From Citricoccus sp. SGAir0253 (GTDB taxonomy: Bacteria > Actinomycetota > Actinomycetes > Actinomycetales > Micrococcaceae): a DNA stretch of 64,000 nucleotides. The notes under the pieces are model-generated. The model saw only the letters and a program-made list of their open reading frames with translations. It did no database searches and was not told the DNA's origin. Of this stretch, positions 62,945 through 64,000 are shown piece after piece. The stretch lies in NCBI RefSeq assembly GCF_005877055.1, contig NZ_CP039424.1, positions 310,001 through 374,000 on the forward strand, in the 5' to 3' direction. Both the position numbers and the translations under genes were made by a program. The first letter of the stretch is position 1. Each line of letters begins with the position of its first letter.

Positions 62945-62955
62945 TCAATCATTGA
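62945..62955. promoter_or_regulatory. candidate MarR operator in the divergent promoter region
   Basis: TCAATCATTGA is a perfect odd palindrome in the only AT-rich stretch of the 311-bp gap (62883-63193) between the acyl-CoA synthetase and the monooxygenase. A promoter-like TGATTG, 17 nt, TAGGGT pair for the plus-strand gene lies just downstream, at about 62983-63011. Confidence 0.45.
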
Positions 62956-63193
62956 GTTTGCGATTCCGACGGCCCGGGCGTCGGTGATTGCATTGGCGAA
63001 TCCTTGGTAGGGTGGGGAGCAGACGGCGCCGACGGCGGCGCCCGTCCCGGCGTTGATCCCCGTCCTGGCCGGGCGGTGGGCCGGGGCGCGACGTGAGGTC
63101 GGACGTTGAGGCAGGGCGGCAGTCGCCCGGAAGCGGTCCTCCATCCGACCCGTCATCGAGCAGAGACAAGGCCGGAAGGCCGGAAGGGAAGCC

Positions 63194-64000
63194 GTGTCCG
63201 AACAGCGCATCGCCATCATCGGAGCCGGACCGAGCGGGATCGCCGCCCTGCGGGCGTTCGAGTCCGCCCAGCGCGCGGGGGCCGAGATCCCCGAGATCGT
63301 GTGCTTCGAGAAGCAGGCCGACTGGGGCGGCCAGTGGAACTACGACTGGCGCAGCGGGATCGACGAGTACGGCGAGCCCGTCCACTCCTCGATGTACCGC
63401 AACCTGTGGTCGAACGGCCCCAAGGAGGCCCTGGAGTTCGCCGAGTACACCTTCGACGAGCACTTCGGCCGGCCCATCTCCTCCTACCCGCCGCGCGAGG
63501 TGCTGTGGGACTACATCGACGGCCGGGTCCGGCGCACGGACGTGAGGGACCGGGTCCGCTTCTCCACCGCCGTCCGCTGGGTCCAGTACGACCCGGAGCG
63601 GGACGCCTTCACGGTCACGGTGGAGGACCTGCGCTCGCGGGAGACCTCCTCGTCCGTCTTCGACCAGGTCATCGTGGCCACGGGGCACTTCTCCTACCCG
63701 AACGTCCCCGGCTTCCGGGGCATCGAGACCTTCCCCGGCACCCTCCACCACGCCCACGACTTCCGCGGGGCGGAGAAGCTCGCCGGCCAGCGCGTCCTGC
63801 TGATCGGCGCCTCCTACTCCGCGGAGGACATCGGCGTGCAGGCCTTCAAGATGGGGGCCGCCTCGGTCACCATGAGCTACCGCAGCCGTCCGCAGGGCTA
63901 CGACTGGCCGGAGGGCATGGAGGAGCTGCCGGGCATCGAGCGCTTCGAGGGCCAGCGGGTGCACTTCGTCGACGGCGAGGTCCGCGAGGTGGACGCGGTG
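63194..64000 (+). CDS. flavin-containing monooxygenase, trimethylamine monooxygenase-like (partial, runs off the window)
   Basis: The first 269 residues of a class B flavoprotein monooxygenase. FAD-binding [17 protein letters not shown] is at the N-terminus. Later come [41 protein letters not shown]-type segments, [13 protein letters not shown], and the FMO signature region [13 protein letters not shown]. The NADP-binding [10 protein letters not shown] follows. The pattern [25 protein letters not shown] and [12 protein letters not shown] is that of bacterial trimethylamine monooxygenase Tmm, which makes trimethylamine N-oxide. The start is GTG with GGAAGGGAA upstream. The C-terminus lies beyond the window, so specificity cannot be settled. 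Confidence 0.78.
   Translation, partial: MSEQRIAIIGAGPSGIAALRAFESAQRAGAEIPEIVCFEKQADWGGQWNYDWRSGIDEYGEPVHSSMYRNLWSNGPKEALEFAEYTFDEHFGRPISSYPPREVLWDYIDGRVRRTDVRDRVRFSTAVRWVQYDPERDAFTVTVEDLRSRETSSSVFDQVIVATGHFSYPNVPGFRGIETFPGTLHHAHDFRGAEKLAGQRVLLIGASYSAEDIGVQAFKMGAASVTMSYRSRPQGYDWPEGMEELPGIERFEGQRVHFVDGEVREVDAV

Noticed and set aside
59854-63219. A 1121-codon open minus-strand frame across the MFS and acyl-CoA synthetase genes
   Set aside because: It is a frame-shifted shadow of two real genes on the same strand, low in hydrophobic residues and full of Arg/Pro/Gly.
61338-64000. Complete ferulate degradation unit (fcs-ech-vdh)
   Set aside because: No enoyl-CoA hydratase/aldolase gene is in the window, so only a possible aryl-CoA ligase role is stated.

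Overview
The window is about 64 kb of very GC-rich DNA (clearly above 70 %) with densely packed genes, many GTG starts, GTGA/ATGA-type overlaps and several apparently leaderless promoters. Together with close resemblance to Arthrobacter-type proteins (an AGAO-like copper amine oxidase, a Zur-type ribosomal protein bL36 paralog, actinobacterial pca genes) this points to a chromosomal segment of an actinobacterium, probably Micrococcaceae (Micrococcus, Citricoccus, Kocuria or Arthrobacter relatives). No rRNA, tRNA, CRISPR array or recognisable transposase was found.

Layout. 0.2-13.1 kb: a small secreted protein, a LigM/DesA-like tetrahydrofolate-dependent O-demethylase, a possible nuclease (paralog 1), a receiver-less OmpR-type regulator, metF, a TRIC/UPF0126 channel, purB, a vanillin/benzaldehyde-type aldehyde dehydrogenase and a DUF1989-GcvT fusion. 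13.5-17.5 kb: a STAS protein, a TrmA/RlmD-like methyltransferase that has lost its catalytic residues, and a large APC/KUP-like permease. 17.5-25.4 kb: an aryl-alkylamine catabolic cluster (His-rich membrane protein, copper amine oxidase, TetR and AraC regulators, APC permease, aldehyde dehydrogenase). 25.5-33 kb: DUF1846 protein, a Zur-type divergent pair (CobW-like protein and bL36), flavin reductase, a WXG100-like protein with a lipase-like hydrolase, a 4-TM protein and an aminotransferase. 33.4-37.5 kb: E1alpha-E1beta-E2 of a branched-chain 2-oxoacid dehydrogenase. 37.5-44.5 kb: a ThDP enzyme and a NitT/TauT-type ABC importer with a LysR regulator. 44.7-45.7 kb: nuclease paralog 2. 45.9-56 kb: the complete 4-hydroxybenzoate/protocatechuate branch of the beta-ketoadipate pathway (IclR-pobA-pcaHGBDCF-pcaIJ). 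56.3-57.5 kb: nuclease paralog 3. 57.9-64 kb: a secreted GDPD-LTD phosphodiesterase, a MarR/MFS/acyl-CoA synthetase unit, and the start of a trimethylamine monooxygenase-like flavoprotein.

How the genes work together. Much of the window handles plant-derived aromatic compounds. A vanillin-type aldehyde would be oxidised by the dehydrogenase at 9.1 kb and O-demethylated by the LigM-like enzyme, with the methyl group passed to tetrahydrofolate. MetF, run in the oxidative direction, would regenerate the folate. The protocatechuate produced would enter pcaHG-B-D-C-IJ-F and leave as succinyl-CoA plus acetyl-CoA. The ligM-like and metF promoters share a near-identical dyad fused to the -10 box, which supports co-regulation.

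The most unusual signal is a set of three divergent paralogs (3192, 44698 and 56304). Each has an AbiEi-like winged-helix N-terminus and a DUF559/Vsr-like D-x10-(E/Q)-x-D nuclease core. Each is bracketed on both sides, and only in intergenic DNA, by a pair of 40-62 bp palindromes. The palindrome family is different for each paralog, and solo copies of two families lie elsewhere in the window (33103, 54328, 59212). This resembles REP/RAYT systems but with a non-RAYT protein, and it is the best candidate here for an undescribed system.
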